The notes beneath the pieces were generated by a model. The model was not told the origin of the DNA. It did not search any database and saw only the letters and a list, made by a program, of their open reading frames with translations. A stretch of DNA of 64,000 bases from Pseudobacteriovorax antillogorgiicola. Its GTDB lineage: Bacteria > Bdellovibrionota_B > Oligoflexia > Oligoflexales > RGVZ01. Made by a program: the position numbers and the translations under genes. The stretch spans positions 36,937 to 100,936 of the forward strand of contig CAMBEK010000006.1 in NCBI GenBank assembly GCA_945865565.1, written 5' to 3'. Every line of letters begins with the position of its first letter. Within the stretch, counting starts at the first letter, position 1. Positions 9,757 through 18,308 of the stretch are shown here, in pieces.

Positions 9757-10917
9757 ATGTCGACGCCCATGTTCCGACTCAGTGATGACCAACAGGCCAT
9801 TCAAAAAACGGCACGTGAATTCGCCCGCAAAGAAATGATGCCCCAGGCAGCCAAGCATGACTTGTCGATGGAATACCCGACCAGCATCATCAAAAAGGCG
9901 CACGAGACCGGCCTGATGAACATCTCCGTCCCGGAATCCATGGGTGGACCTGGCCTGGATCATCTCATGCAATCTGTGATTGTCGAGGAGCTTGCCTACG
10001 GCTGTTCCGGCATGGCTACCGCCATCACTGCTAACGATCTAGCCTTGGGTCCGCTTCTAGTTTCTGCAAATCCTGCCCAGGTGGAAGAATTCATCAAGCC
10101 CATGTTCATTGACCCACAAATGGCTGCCTATTGCGTCACGGAACCCGGCGCTGGCAGCGATGTGGCAGGGATCCGGACGACGGCGAAAAAAGATGGCGAC
10201 GGCTACATCCTGAACGGCGAGAAGATGTGGATCACCAATGGTTCGAAGGCGGCCTGGTATTTCGTCCTGGCCACGATGGATCCGGCGGCAGGGCACAAGG
10301 CCATGGTGGCTTTTGTTATTCCCGCAAATCTCGACGGGATCAAAGTCGGAAAAAAAGAAATCAACATGGGACAACGATGCAGCGACACCCGCGGCATCGT
10401 CTTCAATAACGTTAAGGTCTCGAAAAAATATCTGCTGGGCAATGAAGGCGATGGCTTCAAAATCGCCATGAAGGCCTTTGACCTGTCGCGACCTGCTGTT
10501 GCGGCTCTGGCGGTTGGAATTGCTCAGTGCGCGATGGACCACGCTGTGAAATATGCGCTGGAACGCAAAACCTTTGGCAAACCCATTGCAGAGCATCAGG
10601 CTGTGGCCTTCATGATTGCCGACATGGCGAAGGATATCGAGGCCGCACGGCTTCTAGTCTGGAAGTCGGCTTCAGAATTGGACGGCGGTGGACGCAACAC
10701 GAAATTCGCATCGTTTGCCAAGTGCTTTGCCGGCGACATCGCCGTGCGCATCACGCAGGATGCCGTCCAGATTTTTGGCGGTTATGGATACAGCAACGAG
10801 TACCCGGTGGAAAAACTTTACCGGGACGCAAAGATCACGCAGATCTATGAAGGCACTCAACAGATCCAACGCCTGATCATTTCACGGGCTGTGTTTGCGG
10901 AATATCAAAAAGGCTGA
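9757..10917 (+). CDS. Acyl-CoA dehydrogenase (medium/short-chain type)
   Basis: FAD enzyme of fatty-acid or branched-chain acyl-CoA oxidation, 386 aa (normal length). It shows CVTEPGAGSDVAG, WITNG, ALERKTFGKPIAEHQAVAFM and DAVQIFGGYGYSNEYPVEKL. The catalytic Glu lies in the C-terminal YEGTQQIQR, the position used by medium-chain dehydrogenase rather than by isovaleryl-CoA dehydrogenase. A strong AAGGGGG precedes the ATG. It is monocistronic and its last 41 bp overlap the convergent glycosyltransferase gene. Chain-length preference cannot be read from the sequence. Confidence 0.9.
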   Translation: MSTPMFRLSDDQQAIQKTAREFARKEMMPQAAKHDLSMEYPTSIIKKAHETGLMNISVPESMGGPGLDHLMQSVIVEELAYGCSGMATAITANDLALGPLLVSANPAQVEEFIKPMFIDPQMAAYCVTEPGAGSDVAGIRTTAKKDGDGYILNGEKMWITNGSKAAWYFVLATMDPAAGHKAMVAFVIPANLDGIKVGKKEINMGQRCSDTRGIVFNNVKVSKKYLLGNEGDGFKIAMKAFDLSRPAVAALAVGIAQCAMDHAVKYALERKTFGKPIAEHQAVAFMIADMAKDIEAARLLVWKSASELDGGGRNTKFASFAKCFAGDIAVRITQDAVQIFGGYGYSNEYPVEKLYRDAKITQIYEGTQQIQRLIISRAVFAEYQKG

Positions 10918-11998
10918 GGCAAGCCTCAAGAACCTTTTCTACAGAAATATCTTTCATGCAGCGAAAGTGAACCTCAGGACAGATCTGGGGTCCGTGATCG
11001 CTGCATGGGCGGCAGGGAAGTGTTCCGGCATCCACGACTTTGCTTTTTTGCGCGAGTGGCGCAAATCCAAATTGGGGAATCGTTGCGCCAAAGATAGCGA
11101 CCGTCGGCGTGTTTACGGCCGCGGCGTAATGAACTGGTGAACTGTCGTTGGTCACGACAAGATCAAATCCAGAAAATAGCGCCGGTAAGTCTTTTAGGGC
11201 TGTTTTCCCTGCCAGATTTTCTACCCTGGTGCGATTGCCAATTTTGCGTTCAATTGCCTCGCACAAGGCCACTTCATCGGAACTGCCGGTCAAGATGATG
11301 CGTGAATCAGGAACCCTAGCCAAAAGCTCTACGCCAAGGTGCGCAAATCTTTCGGGAATCCATCTTTTAGTACCCCAGACACTGCCCGGCGCAATTGCAA
11401 TGCGGGGGGCTTTGGCAGAACCAGGTAACGATTCAGATTTTGATTCCGGGCCTGATGCCGCTTGCGATTCGGCGATTCGGGGCCGCGCCGCCAGGATTTT
11501 TTCGCGACTCATACCCAGTGGCTCAAGCAGCATCCCAATGCGCGCGGCCTCGTGAAACGGAATCACGCGGTCTACCAAGTGCAGCCGCGTCATCCCAATA
11601 AAGGGAAGCCGGGACGATTCGCGGTAGGTGACCACTGCCAGTCCCGTGAGTCGGGAGACCAGCGATGATCTGAAACTTTTATGGGCTTGAACAATGACGG
11701 CGTTTGCTGTGGATGGAACGCTTTTGTGCCACGCGCGAACCGCCCCAGAAGTTGCCCGTAGTGCCGAAAAAAAAGATCCTTTTCGCTTCGCGAATAGAAA
11801 CGTCCGGTCAACAAACGAAAGGTCATGAAAAACTGCAACGCCGGTTGCCGTGGTAATCACCGACTGCCGGACGTCAGGCCAGGATTCTTTGGCCGCCGCC
11901 ATGGCTGCGGTTGTCAGGATCATATCGCCGATGAAACTGGTTTGCAGCCAGACCAGATCGGTGATGGCCTTGCCATCGAGCTGAGGCAACCGGCTCAT
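10877..11998 (-). CDS. Glycosyltransferase family 9 (heptosyltransferase-like)
   Basis: 373 aa, with the WaaF/RfaF fold signature: N-terminal WLQTSFIGDMILTTA, APGSVWGTKRWIPERFA at about 212-228, and VTNDSSPVHYAAAVNTPTVAIFG, the ADP-heptose/donor-binding block. CRPCSDHGPQICPEVHFRCM near the C-terminus matches the Cys-rich tail common in heptosyltransferase II. Probable role: LPS inner-core or other cell-surface sugar transfer at the cytoplasmic face. ATG overlaps the stop of the upstream GNAT gene (ATGA). Confidence 0.85.
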   Translation of the reverse strand: MSRLPQLDGKAITDLVWLQTSFIGDMILTTAAMAAAKESWPDVRQSVITTATGVAVFHDLSFVDRTFLFAKRKGSFFSALRATSGAVRAWHKSVPSTANAVIVQAHKSFRSSLVSRLTGLAVVTYRESSRLPFIGMTRLHLVDRVIPFHEAARIGMLLEPLGMSREKILAARPRIAESQAASGPESKSESLPGSAKAPRIAIAPGSVWGTKRWIPERFAHLGVELLARVPDSRIILTGSSDEVALCEAIERKIGNRTRVENLAGKTALKDLPALFSGFDLVVTNDSSPVHYAAAVNTPTVAIFGATIPQFGFAPLAQKSKVVDAGTLPCRPCSDHGPQICPEVHFRCMKDISVEKVLEACLSLFDIPQTQPVK

Positions 11999-12489
11999 GG
12001 TTTGACCTTACGTTTGAAGACAAGGCCGTCTTCACCATCTGCATAATAACTTTTACGGACACAAACGCGAGTCATGCCAAAGGATTCGTACATGGCGATG
12101 GCAGGCGCATTGGAAAGTCGAACTTCAAGGAGCAGCTCTTCTTTAGGGGCAGATCCAGGTTGATCACCTGGATTGTTGGCAAGCCATGTGAACAGATTGT
12201 TCATGGCGATTCGACCAATTCCGCTGCGCCTGAGTTCCGGACGAACGTAAACATACAAAAGATCCGCAGAATAAGGTCCAACATCGACGAGGACGGCGGC
12301 CTGCCAGCGATTCTCTCCGGGAGCACACACAAAAAATAGTTTGACCGCAGGGCGTTGCAGGGCCTCGATGACGTGATCGAAAGTCCAGAATCCGCCTGGT
12401 TCGCTCCGCCAAAGAGAGGAAATTTCGCGCAGACCCGCAACGTGTTCTGGACTTTTCCGGTAGATCTCAAAGGCCACTGATTCAACCAC
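11995..12489 (-). CDS. GNAT family N-acetyltransferase (RimI-like)
   Basis: 164 aa. GNAT motif A is seen in LLYVYVRPELRRSGIGRIAM (acetyl-CoA loop R-R-x-G-I-G) and the C-terminal motif B in EVRLSNAPAIAMYESFGM, which resembles RimI. I start at GTG 12489: AAAGGAG sits seven bases upstream and the codon overlaps the end of the preceding gene; a longer frame has no homology. Middle gene of a three-gene minus-strand operon (exported protein, GNAT, glycosyltransferase) with overlapping ends. Substrate unknown; ribosomal protein S18 acetylation is one possibility. Confidence 0.8.
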   Translation of the reverse strand: MVESVAFEIYRKSPEHVAGLREISSLWRSEPGGFWTFDHVIEALQRPAVKLFFVCAPGENRWQAAVLVDVGPYSADLLYVYVRPELRRSGIGRIAMNNLFTWLANNPGDQPGSAPKEELLLEVRLSNAPAIAMYESFGMTRVCVRKSYYADGEDGLVFKRKVKP

Positions 12490-13207
12490 TCTGGGACTCC
12501 TTTTGTTGCGGCGCGGCTGGGGTGATCCCGCCCGGAAATGCCAACGGCACCCAGGTGTCCCCACCGTCATAAATCCGGATTACCGAACGAACTTTCAAAT
12601 CCGCAAGCCAACTTCCGCCCGACAAAGTCTGCGACGAGTCCTTAGACAAATCCTTAGACAAATCCTTAGACAAATCCTTAGACAAATCCTTAGACAAATC
12701 TTGAGCGCCAGGCACCTGGCGGTCGCGACTCCTGCGAAAGCCTTCGACCTGAAGGATGGTCGCCGTAACACTGGCGATTTCCTCATCTGCGATTACCAGA
12801 GCTGCGGCCGTCGCCCTCAGATCCTGATCAATGCTGCGCCGGGCCGTGATCCTTTCGGTGGCCTTGACTTGTGCCTTGGCTGAAGGCTGAAAACTTCCCA
12901 GGCGGGCCGCCTCCTGACGAATGACCATATCCTCGCTGAACTTTTCGAGGATGGTTTTCCAGCCGGTGGCAATTTCATTCAGCAGCGGCGTCTTGTCTTT
13001 TTGCTTTTGAGTTGGAGCCTCCTCTTGCAACAACTCGCGAACCACGAACCAGACTGCCACGTGCCGCTGGGAATAGGAGGAGCCGCTCACGGAAAGGACG
13101 AGACGATCCGCAATTTCAGGCGCTGCAGCCCGGACCGGTGAACCCGAAAAAAGAAACAGGAAGAACAGGAGCGTCGTATCTAATCCAATTGGCAAGTACT
13201 TTTTCAT
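12482..13207 (-). CDS. Hypothetical exported protein with DLSK tetrapeptide repeats
   Basis: 241 aa, family not recognised. Starts MKKYLPIGLDTTLLFFLFLFSGSPVRA, a clear signal peptide with cleavage near RAAA. The body is helical and charged, faintly like the N-terminal part of SurA-type chaperones (repeated 'VIRQEAARLG'), but no rotamase domain follows. About residues 171-190 are five KDLS units encoded by an exact 12-bp tandem repeat. Its last codons carry the ribosome-binding site of the GNAT gene, so the two are probably coupled. Confidence 0.65.
   Translation of the reverse strand: MKKYLPIGLDTTLLFFLFLFSGSPVRAAAPEIADRLVLSVSGSSYSQRHVAVWFVVRELLQEEAPTQKQKDKTPLLNEIATGWKTILEKFSEDMVIRQEAARLGSFQPSAKAQVKATERITARRSIDQDLRATAAALVIADEEIASVTATILQVEGFRRSRDRQVPGAQDLSKDLSKDLSKDLSKDLSKDSSQTLSGGSWLADLKVRSVIRIYDGGDTWVPLAFPGGITPAAPQQKESQSG
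12638..12697. repeat. 12-bp tandem repeat, five copies, in coding sequence
   Basis: Five perfect head-to-tail copies of TCCTTAGACAAA on the plus strand (KDLS on the coding minus strand), with a decayed sixth. Perfect identity suggests recent expansion; each unit adds four residues in frame. Confidence 0.95.
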
Positions 13208-13370
13208 GTATTTTACATCCCAAAAAAACGTTCCAGGCGCAAAGGGCAATGAAAATTAAAAACCTCAAAAGACAAACTCTTGACAAGATCTCGCCCCCCT
13301 GCAAGTCTCTCCCCAATCAGGTGTGAACTCAAGCGTCACAAGATTAGTTACAAGTTTCTTGGGGGGGTCC

Positions 13371-13643
13371 ATGAACAAGGCAGATCTGATCGATCAAATT
13401 TCCAAAATGACGAGCGCCACGAAGGCCGACACTGAGCGCCTGCTCGATGCTTTCGTTGACACCGTCTCGAAAAACATCAAGAAAAAAGACGGCGTGAAGC
13501 TGGTCGGTTTCGGTACATTCGTCGTATCGAATCGCAAGGCTCGCGTTGGCCGCAACCCGCAAACCGGTGAAGAAATTCAGATCCCGGCTCGCAAGGTTCC
13601 GGTTTTCCGTCCTGGCAAGGAACTGAAGGAATCAGTTCGCTAG
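13371..13643 (+). CDS. hup: HU-family DNA-binding protein
   Basis: Nucleoid histone-like protein of 90 aa, the standard HU length. It shows MNKADLIDQI at the N-terminus, GFGTFVVSNRKARVGRNPQTGEEI (the DNA-contacting arm with the R-x-GRNPQTG signature) and PVFRPGKELKESV at the end. The frame is open upstream to 13323, but the family begins at the ATG at 13371. IHF subunits usually differ in the arm, so HU is preferred. A strong terminator follows. Confidence 0.96.
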   Translation: MNKADLIDQISKMTSATKADTERLLDAFVDTVSKNIKKKDGVKLVGFGTFVVSNRKARVGRNPQTGEEIQIPARKVPVFRPGKELKESVR

Positions 13644-13665
13644 TTCAGCGAATCAATTCTGAAAA

Positions 13666-13706
13666 AGAAAACCCCCGCAAACCTTGAGCTTGCGGGGGTT
13701 TCTTTT
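13666..13706. terminator. Bidirectional Rho-independent terminator after HU
   Basis: A 12-bp stem (AAACCCCCGCAA at 13669-13680 with TTGCGGGGGTTT at 13690-13701), a short loop, T-run on the plus side and A-run on the other. It ends the HU transcript and, in reverse, the 68-aa gene on the minus strand. Confidence 0.9.
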
Positions 13707-13911
13707 AACTCTGGTATTCGTCCGACTCTTCCAAAAAGTCCACCAGGCGATACTTGACGATATCCTCCTGACGCACAATTCGCATTTCGCCGTCGCCATC
13801 GCCATCGTCCTCTCGGGACATCAGGTAACTACCCGTCGCTCCCACAGTCTGATAATTCAGGACGATCCACATTTCTTTTTTCTCACGATCAAACACACGA
13901 AAAGGAACCAT
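13705..13911 (-). CDS. Small conserved-looking hypothetical protein
   Basis: 68 aa, acidic C-terminal half (REDDGDGDGEMRIVRQEDI), no family recognised. Its ATG shares one base with the stop of the upstream FliG-C-like gene (TAATG), so translation is probably coupled, and its stop sits on the terminator. No signal peptide. The overlap and position argue for a real gene despite the short length. Confidence 0.6.
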   Translation of the reverse strand: MVPFRVFDREKKEMWIVLNYQTVGATGSYLMSREDDGDGDGEMRIVRQEDIVKYRLVDFLEESDEYQS

Positions 13912-14438
13912 TACGATTTACTCCCACCAGGTGGCTGTTTACGTTTGCTACTAAATTCCGCACGGCGTGCAACCGTCCGGCTTCGCATCCTTAGTTTTCC
14001 CAACCGCAACAAATCTCTTACCCGCCTGGCCAGATGAAACTGGACAGCGATGACCTGTGCGCGAGGCATTTTGGGCTGCGCAGCGGCAAAGTCAAGGAAC
14101 TCTTTACGCCGATCCTCTCGAAGCAGGCTGGCCAACCGCACTTTCAAAGGCTCGTCCATCAGTTTCCAGGCAACGGCCCAGTCCTTGTCACCAAAACGGT
14201 TAAAAGCATCAAACAGGCTGGCATCTTCTAAAAGATGAAAATCACTGAAAATGAATTCGCAATGATCTGCCAGCAAGGCCAAGTGGGGCATGCGGCTCTG
14301 CAAATCTTGCATGATGCTCTGGCGGGTCATCGGATCCAATTCCCGCAACGTCGCCACAGCCAGGGCAAGGCCATAAAAACGCCGCGGTGGACGCAATTCG
14401 CCGGGCGGCTTTTCATTGCTTTTTGTTGAGTTTTTCAC
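13911..14438 (-). CDS. FliG C-terminal-domain-like cytoplasmic protein
   Basis: 175 aa. No firm family, but the middle resembles the FliG C-domain: LRELDPMTRQSI (compare LEERDPELAERI in this window's FliG), then FIFSDFHLLEDASLFDAFNRFGDKDWAVAWKLMDEPLKVRLASLLREDRR, whose spacing follows FliG's F-DDL--DDRGI-----V--DKW-IALK-ASE-VRE-----M. Torque-ring charged residues are partly kept. The C-terminus is strongly basic. It could be a motor accessory or a stray armadillo-like fold. Upstream and co-directional with the 68-aa gene. Confidence 0.5.
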   Translation of the reverse strand: MKNSTKSNEKPPGELRPPRRFYGLALAVATLRELDPMTRQSIMQDLQSRMPHLALLADHCEFIFSDFHLLEDASLFDAFNRFGDKDWAVAWKLMDEPLKVRLASLLREDRRKEFLDFAAAQPKMPRAQVIAVQFHLARRVRDLLRLGKLRMRSRTVARRAEFSSKRKQPPGGSKS

Positions 14439-14466
14439 TTCGCGAGCCTTTTACTTTTTTAGTTTC

Positions 14467-15456
14467 TTACTGGGGGGCTCCGCCCTGGACAATAACCGCA
14501 GAGAGTTGATCGGATTGACCACCACGATCCCCATCTGCCAAAAACGAACCGATCACACGGCAGGTTTTTTCCGCGTTCGTTGCGGGATTGTCGATCTGCA
14601 CAAAAAGTGCACAGGTCAACCATCCCGAATTTCCATCCGCTGGAGCCAGGGTCAACTTACAACTTTTATTGACCTGATTGCCTGCCGTACGCCCAACGGC
14701 GAAGAATTTGTCATGGCACAAGCGCGGATGGTCTTCAGGTTTTGCCTGCAGGCTCTTTGAGATAAACGTCAGCTTTCCCTGGCCTCCCGGAGCCAGTGAC
14801 CAAAGGGTTTGTCCCCCGCGCTGGGTGGTGGAAAAACCGTCCGCCTCGAGGCGGTTTTCTGGTGGTGGGCTGGTGCCGATATCTGAATTGCCCGACTCAT
14901 ATGGCAGATCGGCATAATGAAAAGCAACGGCACCATGTTGTTGCCCTGCAGAAATCAAAGATACCTTTAGCCCATCCGACAGGCGGACCGGGTAACGTCC
15001 TGCGCTCGCGTTACGGACGTCTGCCGTACCAACCGCCAGGGTAAATGCGTCGGGCCAGGTCCGACCAGGCTTCTTCAGTTTAACGTAGACATCCATGGTG
15101 CCGCGGGCACCAGAGCGCTCTTGCAAGTAAAATTGAGAAGCAAAAACCACTGGCTGCAAGGAGTCCAAAAGTGGATGCCAGTCCGCGTAAAACAGGTCCG
15201 TGGTGCTTGCACTGCTGGAATCTGCGCCAACCAGCTTGAAAGTCTGCCCATTGGGAGCCCCAGAAGGCAGGCGGTCCAGAAAAATGCCCGTGGTGACCGG
15301 GGCCGCAGCCAGACGGATATCCCCCCACCCCCAAACAACTCCGTTTTCCTCGTAAGATTTTACCCGCGCCGACGCATTTCCGCGATCGCGACACGCCATC
15401 GCCGCCATCCCGGTCAATGCGATCAGGATTATCCGTTTCAGATGAATCCGTTTCAT
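14467..15456 (-). CDS. Hypothetical lipoprotein
   Basis: 329 aa; family not recognised. The signal peptide ends at a lipobox (GMAAMAC, Cys about 22). The frame remains open another 82 codons upstream, but that part reads through the 12-bp intergenic repeats, so I start at ATG 15456. The mature part contains a plausible beta-rich secreted domain (YVKLKKPGRTWPDAFTLAV) and four scattered Cys. It diverges from the HIT gene across the repeat region. Confidence 0.72.
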   Translation of the reverse strand: MKRIHLKRIILIALTGMAAMACRDRGNASARVKSYEENGVVWGWGDIRLAAAPVTTGIFLDRLPSGAPNGQTFKLVGADSSSASTTDLFYADWHPLLDSLQPVVFASQFYLQERSGARGTMDVYVKLKKPGRTWPDAFTLAVGTADVRNASAGRYPVRLSDGLKVSLISAGQQHGAVAFHYADLPYESGNSDIGTSPPPENRLEADGFSTTQRGGQTLWSLAPGGQGKLTFISKSLQAKPEDHPRLCHDKFFAVGRTAGNQVNKSCKLTLAPADGNSGWLTCALFVQIDNPATNAEKTCRVIGSFLADGDRGGQSDQLSAVIVQGGAPQ

Positions 15457-15484
15457 GGGAACCCCGCTCGCTGATATGATCCCC

Positions 15485-15556
15485 AAGAAGATATCCACGA
15501 CGATATCCAAGACGATATCCAAGAAGATCTCTGGGAAGATTTTCGATACGATCTTC
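15485..15556. repeat. Degenerate 12-bp tandem repeat in a divergent intergenic region
   Basis: Six consecutive 12-bp units starting AAGAAGATATCC; the first three keep a palindromic GATATC at the same phase and later ones decay (AGATCT, GATTTT, GATCTT). The array fills most of the gap between the divergent lipoprotein and HIT genes, where promoters should lie, so it may be an operator array or decayed coding minisatellite. Confidence 0.8.
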
Positions 15557-15582
15557 AACATCATAGCAAAAGGACCGTTACG

Positions 15583-15933
15583 ATGCAGGGATCGGACACG
15601 ATTTTTGACAAGATCCTGGCACGCGAGATTCCGGCCGCGATCGTTTATGAGGACGACGATGTGCTCGCTTTCAAGGACATCCAGCCGCAGGCCAAGGTCC
15701 ACGTGCTAGTCATCCCAAAGCGCCGCGCCGCCAGCCTCAACGATCTTAAGGATCAACCGCCATCTAATATAAGCGCCTTTTTGATTGGGGTGAGCAATGC
15801 TGCCGAACACCTGGGTCTGGTTCAGGGCGGTTACCGGGTTGTGTTGAATACGGGAAGGGATGCCGGACAGACTGTATTTTATGTCCACGCGCATATTCTA
15901 GGCGGGGAACCCCTTGGGACTTTTGGAAGTTGA
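15583..15933 (+). CDS. HIT family protein (HinT-like nucleotide hydrolase)
   Basis: 116 aa, purine-nucleoside phosphoramidase class. It shows TIFDKILAREIPAAIVYEDDDVLAF, DIQPQAKVHVLVIPK and the C-terminal triad region GQTVFYVHAHILGG. The usual first His of H-x-H-x-H is Tyr here; the nucleophile (middle) and last His remain, so activity is still plausible. AAAGGA lies nine bases before the ATG. The stop overlaps the RBS of manA, indicating a two-gene operon. Confidence 0.9.
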   Translation: MQGSDTIFDKILAREIPAAIVYEDDDVLAFKDIQPQAKVHVLVIPKRRAASLNDLKDQPPSNISAFLIGVSNAAEHLGLVQGGYRVVLNTGRDAGQTVFYVHAHILGGEPLGTFGS

Positions 15934-15934
15934 T

Positions 15935-17056
15935 ATGAACGCGATAAATCCCAATACGACGCCAGAGACGAAATTACAGCCGCTGCTCTTGGCCCCCGAC
16001 AATTTCACTCCGCGCTCGCGGACCCCTTGGGCCGGGCAGGATATCCATTCGCGATACAAAAAAAACCACTCCACAGAAGCATGGATCGGAGAATCATGGG
16101 AGATTTCCTGTGACCCTGATTTTCCGTCCAACATTGTTGACGCGACAGGAAATCCAACGGGAAAAACGTTGCAGGAAGCGATTTCTGCCAACCCGGAAGC
16201 CATGATTTCGCCACAACTTGCCCGCGAATGGGGAAGAGAGGCAAGTTGTCCCATCCTCGTCAAATTGGTCAACGCGTCGTCGCCACTTTCTGTGCAGGTC
16301 CATCCCACGGATGATGACCTGGCCTTGAAGCCCAACGAATGCGGTAAACCCGAATCCTGGCTCATCCTTCACGCGGAACCGGAGGCCGGAATCTATATCG
16401 GTTTGAAACGCCCGTGGGACAAGGATTCCCTGCGTGAAGCCCTGACCACTGGCAAATTTTCTGCAGATGACCTGCAATTCGTTCCAGTCCAGGAGGGTGA
16501 CTACTTTGAACTGACCCCCGGCATCCTGCACGCCATTGGACCTGGGACAACAATTCTGGAACCGCAGCGTATAAAATTTGGCAAAGGCGGCAAGACCTAT
16601 CGTGTTTGGGATTGGTACCGCCGCTATAACGCCCAAGGGTACGAGGACCCCGTGGCAGGGACACCCCGGGAACTACATGTGAATGAAGCCCTGACGGTAT
16701 TTGACCCTGCAACACAACATGGCCACGAATTCGCCCAGTCAACCAAGCGGACGGCAAGTCGCAGCCATCCAGCCAAAGGCGTGAATGTTCTGACGTTTCC
16801 CACCAATGAAAACTATGCGGTACGCCGCATCCAAATGCTGCCGGGTGCAACTTGCCACCTTGAAGTCCTTGGAGGCCAAGGATTTGCTACAATCACTGTT
16901 CTCGATGGCAGCCTTAACCTTGGCACCGTAAGAATCCCTGCCGGCCAATCGGCCTTTGTTCCATGGGCCGCCCTCCCGGCTTCCCTCGAAAGCAGCCTTG
17001 GAGGCAATTTCGCACTGGTCAGCCATGCGGCCTTGGATATTGCCGTGACCCCTTGA
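15935..17056 (+). CDS. manA: Mannose-6-phosphate isomerase, class I
   Basis: Interconverts fructose-6-P and mannose-6-P for surface sugars. 373 aa. Zinc-site motifs of type I PMI are present: VQVHPTDDDLALKPNECGKPESW (two His/Glu ligands), GDYFELTPGILHAIGPGTTILEPQ, and the Arg-containing DWYRRYN block near residue 235. I start at ATG 15935 because GGAAG is five bases upstream; the TTG at 15914 would overlap the HIT gene. A cupin-like C-terminal domain completes the family length. Confidence 0.9.
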   Translation: MNAINPNTTPETKLQPLLLAPDNFTPRSRTPWAGQDIHSRYKKNHSTEAWIGESWEISCDPDFPSNIVDATGNPTGKTLQEAISANPEAMISPQLAREWGREASCPILVKLVNASSPLSVQVHPTDDDLALKPNECGKPESWLILHAEPEAGIYIGLKRPWDKDSLREALTTGKFSADDLQFVPVQEGDYFELTPGILHAIGPGTTILEPQRIKFGKGGKTYRVWDWYRRYNAQGYEDPVAGTPRELHVNEALTVFDPATQHGHEFAQSTKRTASRSHPAKGVNVLTFPTNENYAVRRIQMLPGATCHLEVLGGQGFATITVLDGSLNLGTVRIPAGQSAFVPWAALPASLESSLGGNFALVSHAALDIAVTP

Positions 17057-17110
17057 ACCGGTCTATGATCCGGGGGTTCAATTTTGCGCCGTATTTCGCA
17101 AGGGGTCTTC

Positions 17111-17410
17111 ATGTCGTACACGAAGTTAATCGTCGACAATCCGGTTTGCTCCCGTCGTTTTCACATTACCTTTGACAGCGACGCCGCACCCGTTGCTCGC
17201 ACCGAAGTGCGTTGCAGCTTTTGCAACATCGTGGTCTTCGCCGAAGATAATCATCCCAAGGCTGGCTTGGCCCGCGAGGAAAACCTCACGAAAACCACGG
17301 CGCTCTCCATGCGCTTGACCAAAAAGTGTGATTTCCAAGACCCATTCCGGAACACCAAAACCGGTAGTGCCACCAAGCCAATCGATTCTTCCGAGGTAAA
17401 ACTGACGTGA
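17111..17410 (+). CDS. Small hypothetical protein with CxxC pair
   Basis: 99 aa, no family known to me. A CSFC knuckle near residue 37, together with Cys at 13 and 74, could bind zinc; the N-terminal half looks beta-rich (KLIVDNPVCSRRFHITF). No signal peptide. The stop overlaps the GTG of the amidotransferase gene (GTGA), so the pair is probably co-translated. Confidence 0.6.
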   Translation: MSYTKLIVDNPVCSRRFHITFDSDAAPVARTEVRCSFCNIVVFAEDNHPKAGLAREENLTKTTALSMRLTKKCDFQDPFRNTKTGSATKPIDSSEVKLT

Positions 17411-18117
17411 GGGTTTCCGATTCATTCGACCGCGAGTTGATCGTAGTCGATCCGGCAGCGCACACTCCAGAGGCGGATTGCTTCAATCACATCTCCCGAC
17501 TTTCACCGGTTCGTACCAGTTATCACCTGCCCGGCATTTGTGGTCTGGCAACACTCGCTCACGCAAATCAGCGCGCCGCAGCAGGACATTTGACGATCGC
17601 AGGGATCATCGTGTTAGGCAGCGCCTCCAGCGTTCACGATCAACTGCCGTGGCAGATTGAACTAGCATCATGGCTGCGTCCGCACATCGCGCGGGGAGTT
17701 CCTTTTTTTGGATTTTGTTTCGGCCATCAATTGCTGGCCCACATGCACGGGGCAGCAGTGGGATTTGTTCGTCAGGATCAAGAAAAGCTCAAAGGATTTT
17801 ATCCGGTAGCACTGAAGCCATCACGTTTGGCCCCCGAAGGTTCACGGTCCTTGCTTCGATCCCACCGCGAGGCGGTCATTGCCGCTCCCGCGGGATTCAA
17901 CGTGATGGCAACGAGTCCTGAAGTGACCGTTGACGGACTTGAACACCACACTTTGCCAATATGGAGCCTGCAGACCCATCCGGAGGCCACATCTGGCTTT
18001 TTGGTGAATCAGCAAATCGACCAGCCAAACACACAAGCCTCCGTCACACCAGAGTCAGAGGCGCGCACGCGGGACGGCTGGGTGCTCGTCAAAGCCTTTT
18101 TGGACCACTGCGGTTAA
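17407..18117 (+). CDS. Class I glutamine amidotransferase (GMP-synthase-like)
   Basis: 236 aa. Contains the triad of class I GATases: the Cys nucleophile in GFCFGHQLLAH (about residue 102) and His in LQTHPEAT (about 194). No synthetase domain is attached, so it resembles stand-alone GuaA-like amidotransferase proteins that act on unknown acceptors. GTG start overlaps the preceding stop. The partner enzyme, if any, is not obvious; the 99-aa upstream gene is the best candidate for a functional companion. Confidence 0.85.
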   Translation: MRVSDSFDRELIVVDPAAHTPEADCFNHISRLSPVRTSYHLPGICGLATLAHANQRAAAGHLTIAGIIVLGSASSVHDQLPWQIELASWLRPHIARGVPFFGFCFGHQLLAHMHGAAVGFVRQDQEKLKGFYPVALKPSRLAPEGSRSLLRSHREAVIAAPAGFNVMATSPEVTVDGLEHHTLPIWSLQTHPEATSGFLVNQQIDQPNTQASVTPESEARTRDGWVLVKAFLDHCG

Positions 18118-18308
18118 GAAATCCAGTAATGGACTTTGTCTCGTACAACGCCAAGTTTAAGTTTTGTACAACAAGGACATCCTCGGTAAATAAAAAGTCT
18201 CCCTCCAAAAATTTGACCCATTAAAAATAAATATGAGACACTTTAGGAACTTAGCGCCCCTAGTTGATTGATGTTTTTTTTTAACCATGTCCGGGAGAGG
18301 TCCTAAAA

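Noticed and set aside
18140..18175. Direct GTACAAC repeat upstream of the rhodopsin gene as an operator
   Set aside because: Only two 7-bp copies 24 bp apart; chance is likely without comparative data.
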